Assembly (NCBI GenBank): GCA_964020155.1
Contig: OZ026564.1
Span: forward strand, 2,677,723-2,741,722
DNA from: Chondrilla cf. caribensis
Taxonomy: Eukaryota > Porifera > Demospongiae > Chondrillida > Chondrillidae
DNA: 64,000 nucleotides
Reading direction: 5' to 3'
This document shows, piece after piece, positions 27,597 to 60,489 of the stretch. The stretch's first letter is position 1; every line of letters starts with the position of its first letter. A program made the position numbers and the translations under genes. Under the pieces are notes generated by a model, which was not told the DNA's origin, searched no databases, and worked only from the letters and a program-made list of their open reading frames with translations.

Positions 27597-29390
27597 CACT
27601 GTACTTGTGCACATGCGGTACATTCATACATGTTGGCTAACGAGTTGTAATGTAATGAATTTTACAGAGTGCACACCAATGCAGCTTATGCAGGTACTCA
27701 TAAATGTAATTATGGTTATGTTACAATGAGTTCATATTACATTATGATGTCATTATGAAAAAATTACAATACGTACAATATGCATTTTGATATGTACTTT
27801 ACGATTTTGCTAGGATTTAGTTACAATGTCATTGTAATTACAATGCAGCAAGCATTCATTGCCATATCTATAACACGTGTCTAACCATGTGCATCATGTT
27901 CAATGTTTAATGCTCAGGTATAATTGTTGTATTGATGTGACCTTATGTCATTATTAGGTTCAACTACCTCCTTTATAATATTTCAGCTTATTTTGTCACT
28001 CATGTGGCTCAAACAGTACACTTTAGGTAGCAAAAAGGCTCCAATAGCAATAGCAATTTGACTTCAAACCTGATTAAGTTTGTGAAGCTTTTGTAGTGAG
28101 TAAATAGAAGGAAGGCTAGCACATGTGACAATCATGTGATGCAGTCAACCTATCCTTTAGATACAGACAACACTTTCAAGTGTTGCCATGGAAACATAAC
28201 ATGACATATTTCCGTATACTGTTACATTGAATGCTTTCTTATGGGTGCTAGACGGAACACCACGGTTTGTGAGGCTGTGTCCAGATATTTTTGATATCAT
28301 ACCACCATGCCACCAGTAGCTGATCCATCACCTGTGGTGACTTGAACCGAATATTCCATGTACAAAACACCCGAGGTGACAGGAGTGAGTATGGCTTCTC
28401 CGTCACCCTCATTGTAGGTATAATTAACTGATGCCGTTTGAACACTACAGGTTGGTCCTGGCTATTAGTAGAAGAACTCTCCACAAATATCAAGGTGTAG
28501 TCATTTCTGTACTGTCCAAGAGGTGGGATCATTATCATGAAATGATCGGTTGGAACTGCTTCGACAAACGAGTGTCCAAGAGATATTTGCACAACCACAA
28601 TGGATAGGCTTGCTTCAAGCGTGCAAAAGCGATCAGAATGGATGAACAACTATCTGAACTGCCCTTCATTGAGGCTGAACGAATCTTTCTGTACACTGGA
28701 TCCAGACCTGTCCACACAATTGAAATCGACCGTATCTCTGCTTGCTACAATCTTGTAGCCATCTTGTTCCCATAGAAGAAGTGGTACAAGCACAAATTTG
28801 AATCCGAATGTTTCAGGAGCTGCAGGTGGCAGCTGTTCTGTGAGGTGATCACATGCAGTTACGTTGGAGGGAAGGAATTCACACTGGTGTCCTGTGATGA
28901 AGGTGATTGGGTTATTGCAGGATATTTTAGATCCAGTCAGATCCTCTCTTGCTCTCAGTAGTATGGTGAAGCCTTTAGCTAGTGGGTTCGAAGAGTACGA
29001 TCTTCCTGGTTGAAACCTCAATCCAGCTCCAAATAACAGTCCCTCTATTGTGACAGTGGGTGTCAGTGTTATGACTGTGTTACATAGAGAATGGGTGGGA
29101 ATTCGGCACTGCGAGCTCCCAAGTTAGGTGAAAACATGAGGTTGAACTCGTTCCCACTGTTGCTGATTCCTGTGTTTGTAGAGAGCAAGTGAGCAACTTT
29201 GAGTCAGTGATTGTACAATACCCAACCATGTAACCAGTTCCTCACCTTGAACACTTGAAGTACTCGTCAGAAAGCACATAGCTAGCAGTACTTTGAAACC
29301 CTCCATAGTGCCTGTAGTGGTAGTGTGGACACTCACTACACTTGCTAGGATGCTGGCCCTTTGGACTGTACTGGAGCTGATTCTGGAGGT

Positions 29391-29397
29391 TCTTATA
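29391..29397 (-). promoter_or_regulatory. TATA-like box of pseudogene B
   Basis: TATAAGA in the conserved position upstream of the ATG at 29306, a weaker match than TATAAAAA in genes A and C. The promoter is preserved better than the coding part. Confidence 0.4.
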
Positions 29398-29409
29398 GCT
29401 TCCTCCAAC

Positions 29410-31795
29410 CACTTTTATGTTGACACCAAGTACAATCGAGGTGTTGATGTTTAGGTGTGGAATTCAAATGCTCAAATATGAGAACCTACTTTGTATTATA
29501 TTAGATTGCAGTGGCTCATTGTCGATCAGAGGTTGATTTTTTTGGCCACCTTTGTAGACAGAAATTTAGAAAGGTACTCTGCAAAATCATTTACTCTACT
29601 TACTGAACTTTGAACTTGAACATTAAACAATATACTTACATATTAACATATAATATGAATAATACATCACAGCAAGCATGCACCTAGATATGTAAGTGCA
29701 TTTAAGCACACACATACACACAGCACACATGCACACCTAAACACTCCTGATTACGAAGATCTACACAATATGATATATAAGCACGTAACAGAATTATATA
29801 TACTTACGTAAATGTATATCAAATGTACAATTGTATGTACATTATTTCCCCACCCCAACAACAGTGCAAGGAAGAGGGACGGTCTAGCTGGCTAGGTTAG
29901 CATGTATGCACTAACCATATAGAGTATCTATGCACTGACCTACAAATGGCACCCAACATATGTATCTACAGAACATAACTTCTCAAGATAAGCACTCATT
30001 TTGTAAATCTGCAAACTTCGCACTATTTAAAGAGACCAAGAAAGCCCTAATCAACCACACCATTGATAATCCGTTATCAATGCTTGCATGTGCATCGGTA
30101 AAAACTTCACTGTCTCAGATCATATATTGTTAACCACGTATGTACACAGTCTGGCTAGTTAGACCATCCCCATAAGATGCCCACAACAGAGAAAGTGGGA
30201 CGGTCTAGCTGGCTAGGTTAGCATGTATGCACTGACCTACAAATAGCACCCAACATATGTATCTACAGAACATAACTTCTCAAGATAAGCACTCATTTTG
30301 TAAATCTGCAAACTTCGCACTATTTAAAGAGACCAAGAAAGCCCTAATCAACCACACCATTGATAATCCGTTATCAATGCTTGCATGTGCATCGGTAAAA
30401 ACTTCACTGTCTCAGATCATATATTGTTAACCACGTATGTACACAGTCTGGCTAGTTAGACCATCCCCATAAGATGCCCACAACAGAGAAAGTGGGACGG
30501 TCTAGCTGGCTAGGTTAGCATGTATGCACTGACCTACAAATAGCACCCAACATATGTATCTACAGAACTATCATAACTTTTCAAGATAAGGACTCAATTC
30601 AGTAAATCTGCAAACTTCGCACTGTTTAAAGAGACCAAGAAAGCCCTAATCAACCACACCATTGACAATCCGTTATCAATGCTTGCATGTGCATCGGTAA
30701 AAACTTCACTGTCTCAGATCAAGTTGCTGCAGCTTGGGACATCCCCTCTTCGAAGCATGATATCATATAATCCGATGCGCAGTACCCATGTAGCAATACG
30801 TAGCTTGTATGGAACCATAGACCACATTCATGCTGTTGGAAACACACATAGTTGGAGCCAATGTGATGGTCGACCGTGGGACATGATCGATCTCAGGTAA
30901 ACCACACTAAAGCTGATTTGGTACACCGGTGCAACTTAGTCTCGCGGCACCAGACCTCATCCCTTCTATCTAGCTACGGAGGTATATTTGTGTATCGAGG
31001 ATTATTGTCCTAGAATGGATGCAAAATTACCCACAGCTTAATAAGTACATGCATACGTTTGTGCTCATGGTGTATTGCAGTACTTTAATGGATCCTCCAA
31101 TATATATCACGTGTACATAGAAGGTTGATAACGAATTATATAACATATATTCAGACATTTTTGTGCCTTGATCATGTGACCAACATGACCTAGTCGAATG
31201 AGAGTCATTTTCCCCACAAAATTCAAGCAAGGGGACTCCCCATAATTATAATGTAATCAAAATGTTTGAGTACTTACTAAACCACCTCCAAAAGTATAAT
31301 GTTCCACTATCACTATGTTAATATTGACTTTGTCCTAATGATCTAAGGTTGCTGTAAGTTCGAAAGTATTTTCATATATACTCAGATGTGCATACGTACG
31401 TACAATGGATTAAGGTTTCTTGCCCAGAGTACACACTACTTTTGGACATGTGTGTCCAGTACAAGCTCACATAAAATATCTATGCATATTCATATGAGTA
31501 TGATAATTATGCATAAAGATATATTAATGCATGTTATTAATTGTAATAATTATTTTTCATTAATATAGTAATAATTCAGATAGATCACTACTAATCTATA
31601 ACATACCGGTAAGCAACCATTCTATCAATAACAGACCATCAGTATTGGTTATAATTGATTACAGTAATGGACCAGGTGATTAAATAATAAAGTTGTTTTA
31701 ATTTTGTTCCTAAAGACGACAATGTTCCATGTCCTTATGCATTATAAGTATGCATGATAATGCAGTCAGTATTGATTTAAGGTTTTCGAACATCT
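29410..31795. other. Spacer between gene C 3' end and pseudogene B
   Basis: 29410-29700 matches the gene D upstream flank (62700-63000). Then comes the 297-bp tandem repeat (29872-30722). 30720-31795 is AT-rich, with no exon, RNA gene or terminal-repeat element recognised. A clear polyadenylation signal for gene C could not be placed with confidence. Confidence 0.6.
29872..30722. repeat. 297-bp tandem repeat, three copies
   Basis: The unit starts GGGACGGTCTAGCTGGCTAG. Copy 1 (from about 29877) carries an extra 24 bp, copies 2 and 3 start at 30198 and 30495. Copies 1 and 2 are almost identical; copy 3 has small differences (ACTATCATAACTTTTC) and breaks off after GTCTCAGATC at about 30720, where unrelated sequence begins. 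It lies in the spacer between pseudogene B and the 3' end of gene C. No coding potential was seen. Confidence 0.85.
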
Positions 31796-51119
<19,324 letters not shown>

Positions 51120-53049
51120 AGTGCCTGTAGTGGTAGTGTGGACACTCACTACACTTGCTAGGATGCTGGCCCTTTGGACTGTACTGGAGCTGATTCTAGA
51201 GGTTTTTATAGATTCATGGTGAATAGTAATGAGTTATGTAAGTGCCGTCAAACATTGTTATGATTGTTTGTGTGAGGAATATGGGATCATATTACATGTG
51301 CTAATTGCAATTATCCTCCTTTCCCAGTCCCAGAATATCACACAATATGCTATATCTTGACTGTTAAAAATAATGTAGGTTTGCGAAAAGTGGAAAGGGT
51401 CAATATGGCTCTCCTTCCTAGTAGCTGACCATGGATGTAGTTGAATCAAATGCATACGTAACCTTCTAATCTGCTGTAGTTATTCATTGTGGATGTGAGC
51501 TGCCTAAGTACTCGTGGATTCAAAGCAATCAGCCCATTCTAATTCTCCACCAAACAGAATGTACTTAACCACTGAAAATTTCACATGAATTGGATGCTTC
51601 GTGCTATATTATTATGGTGTAGTATGGTATCTGTGGTTGTATGGGCCAGTCTTACTGACACTGTCTCACCACAGAATCAATGGAATGCGTACATAATTAA
51701 TTAAATTGCAGGCGAAATTTATAACATTAGTCTAACAGTATGAGTAAGTTATGTAGAAATATTATACTATGATGATATATGTCCATTGTTGGGATTTTGT
51801 GTGCCAATGTCCACATCCTAGTCAATCATCCACTTAGTGGAGAAGTAACATGGGTATGGATCTGCATTTGTCGTGCTACTGTTGTAGCACCACTTAGTCT
51901 AAAAGTATTGACAGCTATTTTAAGAAACACACTCTGTAGCTGTTACAGGACATATGTAAACTGAGTATGTACACTTTTGTATGTATGTGTTGTACATATT
52001 ATGTGTACACTTACATCTCTGTAACAAACCTGTGGTAACTCAGTACAATTACTTTTACATTCTGGTGAGAAGATTAGTATTGGATTAGTGTACACACCAT
52101 ATTGTGGAACAAATGACTTCAAAGGAACTTTCCTGTTGTCCCATTCTTGGCGGTGTATCGGATTTGTGCATGTGTTACAGTTGGTGTGTAGATTTGATTA
52201 GCACATGTGTAGATTTGATTAGCACATGGGTAGATTTGATTAGCACAATGTCTTGTGTAGATTTTTGTAGCTACATTTGTAGATACATCATGTGCAAACT
52301 CTCTTATGTACATACAGATGTGCACTGTACCCCATTATCGACAGATACCTGTACCAAGGTTTGAACCATTGATGCCCTAGGCTGTGGGTAGTCTCCATAC
52401 AATAACTTAATAATTATTGTGATAATTATCTGGTGCATTTGATCTGGATACACTAGTGTGTTCATTCGGGCAAAACAAAATTTCCTTCGGGGATGGGGTG
52501 GTCGAACGAGGACATTTGCCCCTGCTTGTAAGTGATTCCCAACTCCCAGAAATTAATTTGTATATGTGACTGCAATAACCTCAATAATTGTATTTGTTCC
52601 TCCTTTCCCCAGACCATACTCATGTTGCCTCTTGCCTACCTTTCCTCAAAGAGACCCAGTGAAAACATACCTACTTGTACAGTACATGCAAACAAACACT
52701 TCATCATGTACATCATCACATATGTACAGCATGTATGTATGCATAGAAAAATATTGTGCAGGTTTTAGTGCCATGATTAAATGCATTCATCACAGTTTTT
52801 GATGTGATATTCACTCTTCCCCAGTGTGTAATTTGAAATGGTACTAATTTTGGCCAATGTATTGCATAATAATATTTGATTCATGTATATAAGAAAATAT
52901 AGTGTTACAATTCTGTCAATAATATAGGTATTGGGTGATTATAGTCTGATCCTATAGTGATAAAGATACATAAATCTGGATAGTTATGATAGGTTTTGTA
53001 GCTATTCTTGTGTGAGAGATATCAATAGTGGTTTAAATCCTTCACATCT
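51120..53049. other. Spacer between gene D 3' end and gene C
   Basis: 51120-52770 matches the spacer upstream of gene A. It includes the gene C promoter and the GTAGATTTGATTAGCACA short tandem repeat (52185-52245). 52770-53049, just downstream of the gene D stop, has no match in the window and no recognised feature. Confidence 0.6.
51203..51210 (-). promoter_or_regulatory. TATA-like box of gene C
   Basis: TATAAAAA, in the same place relative to the ATG at 51119 as in gene A. The flank remains nearly identical to gene A for well over 1 kb upstream. Confidence 0.5.
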
Positions 53050-53333
53050 TCACTCAGAGCATTGATTTTCTTTGAACAGGGAGTAGCTGAAGTGAGGATC
53101 AAACAATTCCTCCACTTCATAATCTGTGAACTTCCCTTCAATCACAGGAGACCCATCTTGAGTTCCCGCATAGAGGCAAGGCGTCTTCTGCTGGTCCCAA
53201 GTGATTGGATAGTAACTCCCAGTGAATTTCCTCAGATGATCAGAGGAGTGGACGATGACCTGGTATTTTCTCCCAATGATGGCACGTTTACCTTTTATAG
53301 CTTTGATCTCAACAGGAGTGTTCCAGAATTGCC
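53050..53333 (-). CDS. Gene D exon 17: C-terminal end of ITI_HC_C domain and stop
   Basis: 284 nt after the CACACAG acceptor. It begins GQFWNTPVEIKA and contains CLYAGTQDGSPVIEGKFTDY, the counterpart of the tail of the heavy-chain C-terminal domain. The stop is at 53050-53052. The last residues (FKENQCSE) resemble gene C (FKRKQCSK) with charge changes. No membrane anchor is visible, so the product should be secreted. Confidence 0.75.
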
Positions 53334-56300
53334 CTGTGTGTGAGGTAATTGTGTGAACCAAATGCCTGTCTACACGCATGTGTATAGACATACATATGTA
53401 CTTATGTACAATGATACCGAGTTACCTCATGTATACAATGGATATTTTATATCTACTGTACATATGTATACCTAATGGTAGTCCTGTACATATTGATGGC
53501 ATTTAATCATAATGTGTGCACTGTATTATGCATAATAATATTAGGCTGACGGTATACCTATGTACTGTACATTTGTACATGCTGTGCATACATACAGTGG
53601 AAACTCCCAATTGCAACCCTGAATTGAGAGAACCTCTTATTATAGGGACGTTACGTACATACACACATGCATGTATGTATGTATGCTACAAGGCTGTACA
53701 AACACATACTAAATAATATACATTATGTAGTGATGCTCCTTGAACTCACCAATCAACCCATGAGATGATGGTGATAGGCCATTTCCATCAACAATGATGA
53801 ATTTGATCATGTCAGCATCATTCATGAAGTGGAACGTAATCCAGAATACCATTTTCTGTCCCTTACAATTTGGTACAGACACTCTTACTTTGTCACCCAA
53901 CTTTATTACTGATATTCCCCTTCCCGTCCAAGTGCGTTTTTTCATTTGCATGTCATTGATGGTGACTTTCTTCCCTTCGAGGTCCGTCTGTATCTTGTGA
54001 CACCTCCCATCATAGTCTTTGGCGACGATGCCAATCCTTGCCATGATGTTCCCAACCTTTGGATTGGATGCTAGTTTGAGGTGAGTATTGACCAACACAC
54101 ACTGATCGGACACCAAGTTGTAGATCTTGTCTTCTCTCCCATGTACTTCGTAGCAAAGATCCCACTGCTTGTCTTCCTTTGAGAACTGAGAGAGCATTTT
54201 CTTATTGATACTGAGTGGCACAGTAAACATGGGGTCTCCATCAATATTACCTGCAATGTAATATAAATCCAATATAATAATAACATATATAATATATATA
54301 ATAACAATAACATTAACAATAATAATACAATACAATATAAATACACATGTGTGTAAATTGTCCAGGTCTAAGTCATGATTGGTGGTTGTAGCATACGTAT
54401 ATGTTTACACTTGTAAGATTATGAACTTTGTTACACTTTCAGTGATAAGCCGTGATCACAGTATATTTGAGCTCTGGCCTAAATAGACTTTGTATTATTC
54501 TATTTATGTCCATATTATTTGAGGTTAGTATGTACAGTGTGTAACTTTGATATTCGAGCTAATTTTGATTAATCTGTTCGTAATTCAACTTCTACATTGT
54601 TGTAATCAGAGAATACATGCTACATATGGTATACACTTATACATACACATGTACTCATGTACATTTCGTACATACACATGTATGTGTGTATGTATGTACT
54701 GTACATCTTACATAATACTATGTATGCATGTACGTATGTATGTATGACATGTACATCGTATTATAAGATTGAATTCTCACCATCTTGGATTGTTATTTGA
54801 GCCATAGAATTGCTACCGGGCACAAAAGGTACACCTCCATTGTCAGGTGGCATAATTTGTAGTTGGAATCTTTCAGGTCCTTCTTCTACACCATCATCAA
54901 TGACAGGTATGTCTATACAAGCCACCTTCTCCCCTTCTCCAAAGAACACTTCATATGGCCCATCCTGGTAGTCATCTGGAGAACCTAAATTGCATTGTAA
55001 AGATCGTGAATGAGATTGTAGTATTTTGTATGATTTCATATGTACATATGTACTGTGTGTATAATACAATGTTGTGGTATTTGGAGTCCTGGTTTTCTTA
55101 ATACATGTATACATAATACGTATAACATCATAGTATATGTGTCCCTTACTGGCACTTCTATTGGAGTGAGGTCTGTTTCCTATTTGAACTGTGAATTCCT
55201 CCTCGCATTTTCTGTTGTGCTCCAGGCAAACTCTGACTCTAGTCTCGTTTTCAAATACCTCCATTTCAGTAGACTCGAAGTTGACTTGGAACGCTGTACA
55301 TGCACAGAGATATTATGTTTGTGTGTGAATTACCATGATTTTGATAATGATCATCCAACGTACATAGGTACATATATACTGTATGTAGGGACTGGTATGT
55401 ACTATGTTACAATTGTACCGACATTTTACTTCTCTTCATGTACACATATACATAGCTGTGCTGATCATGACAATTGTGCATCTATGTACATGCGTATGTA
55501 TTGCACATCTGTGTATGCTTCAATATCTCTTAAAGCCTTGATGCATTGCCAGATACATACACTTGCACACATGTACATATATCTCCTAGTGTTAGTTTCA
55601 CGGTAGAAATTACTGGAGTCATTCGAAACTTCGATCTGTCTTGTGATCAATATGTAGGCTGTGATCAATACGTAGGCATATCAGTACGTAGGCATACGGT
55701 ACGTACGGTAGGCGGTACGTAAGCATGTAGCTATTGTACTGTGGATATACGTAAGTTGGTAAAATCATTCCACAGACACTAGAACTGTAGTTATGATCCA
55801 CTATGATTTGATTATTGCACCTAATGATCTATAATTGAAGGTAATTTCCGCAGTTACTTGTTTTACCATGCTCTCACACTTGCACATGAATGTTTGCTGT
55901 ATGTATGGGCTCACTGTCATCGTCCTTGATGGTCACTGCAGCTCTGTCTGCACTACCGAGTTTAACACCTAAACTGGCTGCTTCGTCTGGAAGACGCAGA
56001 TTTCCAAAGAAGTTTTCATCGCACTCATCTATATCATCATCCATTATTGGGATCATGATGGTTACTTCCGTTTCACCAGATGGAAACTCAACTGAATATG
56101 GTCCACTAGCATAGTCACCAGTATCTATATTGTATACAGTATGTACAGGTATGTTTTATGATGTACATATTTGTACCATACAGATGCATCCTTACAGTGT
56201 GAGTGTATATTCACCTAGGGAAACACTTTCCTAGCAAGCATACAATGGCACTCACCAACTGCACTTCCATCCTGTGTGTCCACCATTACGGTGTATGGAG

Positions 56301-59300
56301 TTGAACTGGGTGCACTAGCCTTCACAGTGAGAATAGCAAATCCATCATTCTCATTGACAGTATAGGACACTGGATCAAAGTCAATGATGATTTGCTCATC
56401 ATCATCATTGATGGTAACTGTTGCTTCATCATCTTCTCCTGCTTCAACTCCAATTTCAGCAGCAGATTCGGGAATGGTCAGCATGGCTGTGAACTCTTCC
56501 TCTGATTCAAATTGATCATTATCAATGATGGGAATACGCAATTCTCCTTGAGAACTGCCTTCAACGAAGGTAACATTGTACCTCCCTCCAGTGTAATCTG
56601 AGCCATCTGTAGCGAAGTACAGAGTAAGACAGTACATAGTAGTTTAGAGTGTGTATGTGTATGTGTGTACTTTATAAATTTTGTACAGACATAGTTATAG
56701 AATCACTGTGAAGTTGTAACCAGCACCTTTGTGGTTGTGCACATGGTTTACCTTCAGCCGTGCCATCGCTGGTCTGCACATAAACAGTGTAGTCATGACT
56801 AGCCGGAGCACTTGCTGTCAGGGTCAATGTGGCATAGTCACCGTCCTCACTAACAGTGTAGGAAGTCGGGCTGAAGTTCACTGTTGTTTGTACTTCATGA
56901 TCAATGATGTCGATGGTTGCCATATAATCCGATCCTCTCACAACACCTTCTGTCCCATCTGGGATGCTCAATTGTGCACTGAAGTTCTCGTCTCCTTCAA
57001 ATTTACCGTCATCATAGATCGGTATTCTCACCTGAGCAGTAGTGGTTCCAGCCTCAAACTCCACCACATATTGCCCTCCATCAAAATCTTCACCATCTGT
57101 CAAATCATTCAAACGTGTTCAATGATGCAGACCGTTTCCTAGCAAGCATACAATGGCACTCACCAACTGCACTTCCATCCTGTGTGTCCACCATTACGGT
57201 GTATGGAGTTGAACTGGGTGCACTAGCCTTCACAGTGAGAATAGCAAATCCATCGTCCTCATCGACGGTATAGGACACTGGATCAAAGTCGATGACTATT
57301 TCCGCATCATCATCATTGATGGTAACTGTTGCTTCATCATCTTCTCCCGCTTCGACACCAATTTCAGCAGCAGATTCAGGAATGGTCAACATGGCTGTGA
57401 ACTCTTCCTCTGATTCAAATTGATCATTATCAATGATGGGTATACGCAATTCTCCCTGAGAACTGCCTTTCACAAAGGTAACATTGTACCTCCCTCCAGT
57501 GTAATCTGAGCCATCTGTAGCGAAGTACAGAGTAAGACAGTACACAGTAGTTTAGAGTGTGCATGTGTATGTGCACTTTATAAATTTGTATAGACATAGC
57601 TAAAGAATAGCTGTGAAGTTGTAACCAGCATTTTTGTGGTTGTGCACATGGTTTACCTTCAGCCGTGCCATCGCTGGTCTGCACATAAACAGTGTAGTCA
57701 TGACTAGCTGGAGCACTTGCTGTCAGTGTCAATGTGGCATAGTCACCGTCCTCACTGACACTGTAGGAAGTTGGGCTGAAGTTCACTGTTGTTTGTACTT
57801 CATTATCAGTGATGTCAACGGTGGCCATATAGTTGGATCCTCTCACAACACCTACTGTCCCATCTGGGATGCTCAATTGTGCACTGAAGTTCTCGTCTCC
57901 TTCAAATTTTCTGTCATCATTGATCGGTATTGACACTTGAGCAGTAGTGCTCCCGGCCTCAAAGAAGGCCTCATATCTCCCTCCATCAAAGTCTTCACCA
58001 CCTGTAAAAGTGTTGGTATTCATTCAATTGTACAATTGTATTGTCAGCAATAGAGTATAATTGTTTGATTACATTTGGTGAACTCACCAACAGCTGTTCC
58101 ATCATTTGTGTTCACATAGACTGTGTAATCAGTGTCTTTAGCACTATTAGCTGTCAGTGTGAGGGTCACCAGCCCATCTCCCTCATCAACTCTGTACTGA
58201 GTTGGAGAGAAGTTGACTTCAACATCTGGCTCCATGTCATCATCTTCGATGTTCACTGTTGCCTGGTTGTCTTCTCCGGCTCTTATACCATAACTTTGTG
58301 CCATTTCAGAGATGGACAGTGTTCCAAAGAAGTTCTCAGTGCCTTCTCCGGGATCCTCATCATCAATGATAGGAATGGACACGGTAGCTGTGGTCTCCCC
58401 AGCTGCAAACACAGCATCATATTCTCCTCCTTCATAGTCACTTCCACCTATTGATGCAATAAACTCATAAATCAAATTTTATGTACACTTATGTACAGAC
58501 GTACATATGTATGTATATGCATACATGTACAGGTGTGGTGTTTATCAACTCTAGTCCTCTTCGGTGTTCACTCTAGCCTAGCCCTCTTCTCCGACCCCAA
58601 CACCATAACTATGCACTTACACTGTACTTGTGCACAGGCGGTACATTCATACATGTTGGCTAATGAATTGTAATGTAAGGAATATCACAAAGTGCACACC
58701 AATGCAGTCTATGCAGGTACTCATCAATGTAATTATGGTTATGTTACAATGAGTTCATATTACATTGTGATGTCATTGTGGAAGAATTACAATGCCTACA
58801 ATATGCGTTTTGATACGTACTTTACGATTTTGCTACGATTAAGTTACGATGTCATTGTAATTGCAATGCAGCAAACGTTCATTGCCATATCTATTACATG
58901 TGTCTGAACAAATGTATCATGTTCAATGTTTAATGCTCAGGTGTAATTGTTGTATTGATGTAACCTTATGTCATTATTAGGTTCAACTATCTCCTTTATA
59001 ATAATTCAACTTATTTTTGTCGCTCATGGCTCAAACAGTACACTTTAGGTAGCAAAAAGGCTCCAATAGCAATAGCAATTTGACTTAACCTGATTAAGTT
59101 TGTGAAGCTTTTGTAGTGAGTAAATAGAAGGAAGGCTAGCACATGTGACAATCATGTGATGCAGTCAACCTATACTTTAGATACAGACAACACTTTCAAG
59201 TGTCGTCGTGGAAACGTAACATGACATATTTCTGTATGCCGTTACATTGAATGCCTTCTTATGGGTGCTAGGCAGAAAACCATAGTTTGTGAGGCTGTGT

Positions 59301-60426
59301 CCAGATATTTTTGATATCATATCACCCTAGGGTTAGTACTGTACACTCTACTTACCAGTAGCTGATCCATCGCTTGTGGTAACTTGAACCGAATATTCCA
59401 TAGAGAAAACACCCGAGGCAACAAGAGTGAGTATTGCTTCTCCATCTCCCTCATTGTAGGTATAATTAACTGGTGCGAAGTTGATAAAGATTTCTTCCTC
59501 GTCATCAAGTATATTGACAGTTGCTTCGTTATTGCTTCCTGCCCTCACTCCATATCCTGTAGCAACGTCGGGGATGGTTAGTTCCGCACTGAAGTACTCT
59601 GTGCCTTCCAATAAGGCATCGTCCATGATGTCGACCAGAACATATGCTACAACCTCTCCAGCTGGAAACACACCAAAGTATTGCTGGGAGTCATAATCCA
59701 CACCACCTATGTACAGTATATCAAAGGTTAATAAGCGGTAATAGTTTCCAAGTTGAACACTGTACAAATCCAATAATAGTTCACTGACCTGTTGCATTAC
59801 CATCAACCGTATTGATTACAACCATGTATCCTTGTGACAATGGAGCACTTGCCACTAGAGAAATGTTGACTGTACCAGAATTTTCAAGAACCTCGTAGTT
59901 TACAGGGTCAAACTGGACTGATATTTCTTCTTCATCGTCCACAATAGTCACAGTGGCCATGTCCTTATCTCCTACACTAACTGTGATCCCCTCAATTCCA
60001 GCAGGTACTGACAGTGATGCCCGGAAGTCTTCATTCCCTTCAAATTGATTGTCATCAACGATTGGTACTTGTATCGTAGCTGATGATGCTCCTTCAGCAA
60101 ACGTTACCACCAACTGTGTTGAATTGTAGTCCTCTGAGGCTGTATGTGAGACAAAGATGATTGTGATGTTCATTGCTTCCTTGCTAAATGTACACTACAT
60201 GTACACTACATATAGGTACACTAACAGGTAGCAGTCCCATCAGTGAACGACACTTGCACACTGAATTCAACAGGTGCAGGGATGTCTGACACAACAGTTA
60301 GAGTGGCAAACCCGGCATCCTCGTCAACAGAATATGTTGTCCTTTCAAACTCAACTTCAGCGGCTGCATGTGTTGAACAAAGCATGTATTGGAACTGTAA
60401 TATCTTCATTTGTCCAGTAAACACAC

Positions 60427-60489
<63 letters not shown>

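Larger units (their letters stand above)
24618..29306 (-). pseudogene. Gene B: decayed copy of the gene D type
   Basis: Starts like the other copies (ATG 29306-29304, exon 1 29306-29246, exon 2 from 29169) but is broken. In exon 2 about 367 bp are missing at about 29080 relative to gene C, with a shared TGTTA at the junction, causing a frameshift and stop. A TAG replaces CAG near 28650. Near 28436 exon 2 is fused directly to the 3' part of a gene D exon-7 equivalent (28316-28435), removing exons 3-6. Exon 27428-27069 (equivalent to D exon 8) is intact. Exons 9 and 10 are fused near 26912. An exon-13 equivalent occurs twice (26456-26247 and 25551-25342). A truncated exon-15 remnant lies at 24618-24710, and exon 14 is reduced to its first bases. 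No ITI_HC_C exons remain. Assembly error could explain part of this. Confidence 0.75.

Noticed and set aside
53750..54250. Reading the C-terminal domain as a von Willebrand type D domain because of its GDPMF opening.
   Set aside because: The cysteine pattern and the FDG..Y.F.G.C landmark of VWD are missing, while the CYEVHG...NLVSD and GNGLSPSSHGLIG-QF blocks fit ITI_HC_C.
55870..56124. Extending gene D exon 13 to the end of its open frame (…HTANIHVQV).
   Set aside because: That border would need a non-phase-1 donor. The A/GTGAGC donor at 55915 keeps phase 1 and the Calx-beta linker, as it does in gene C.
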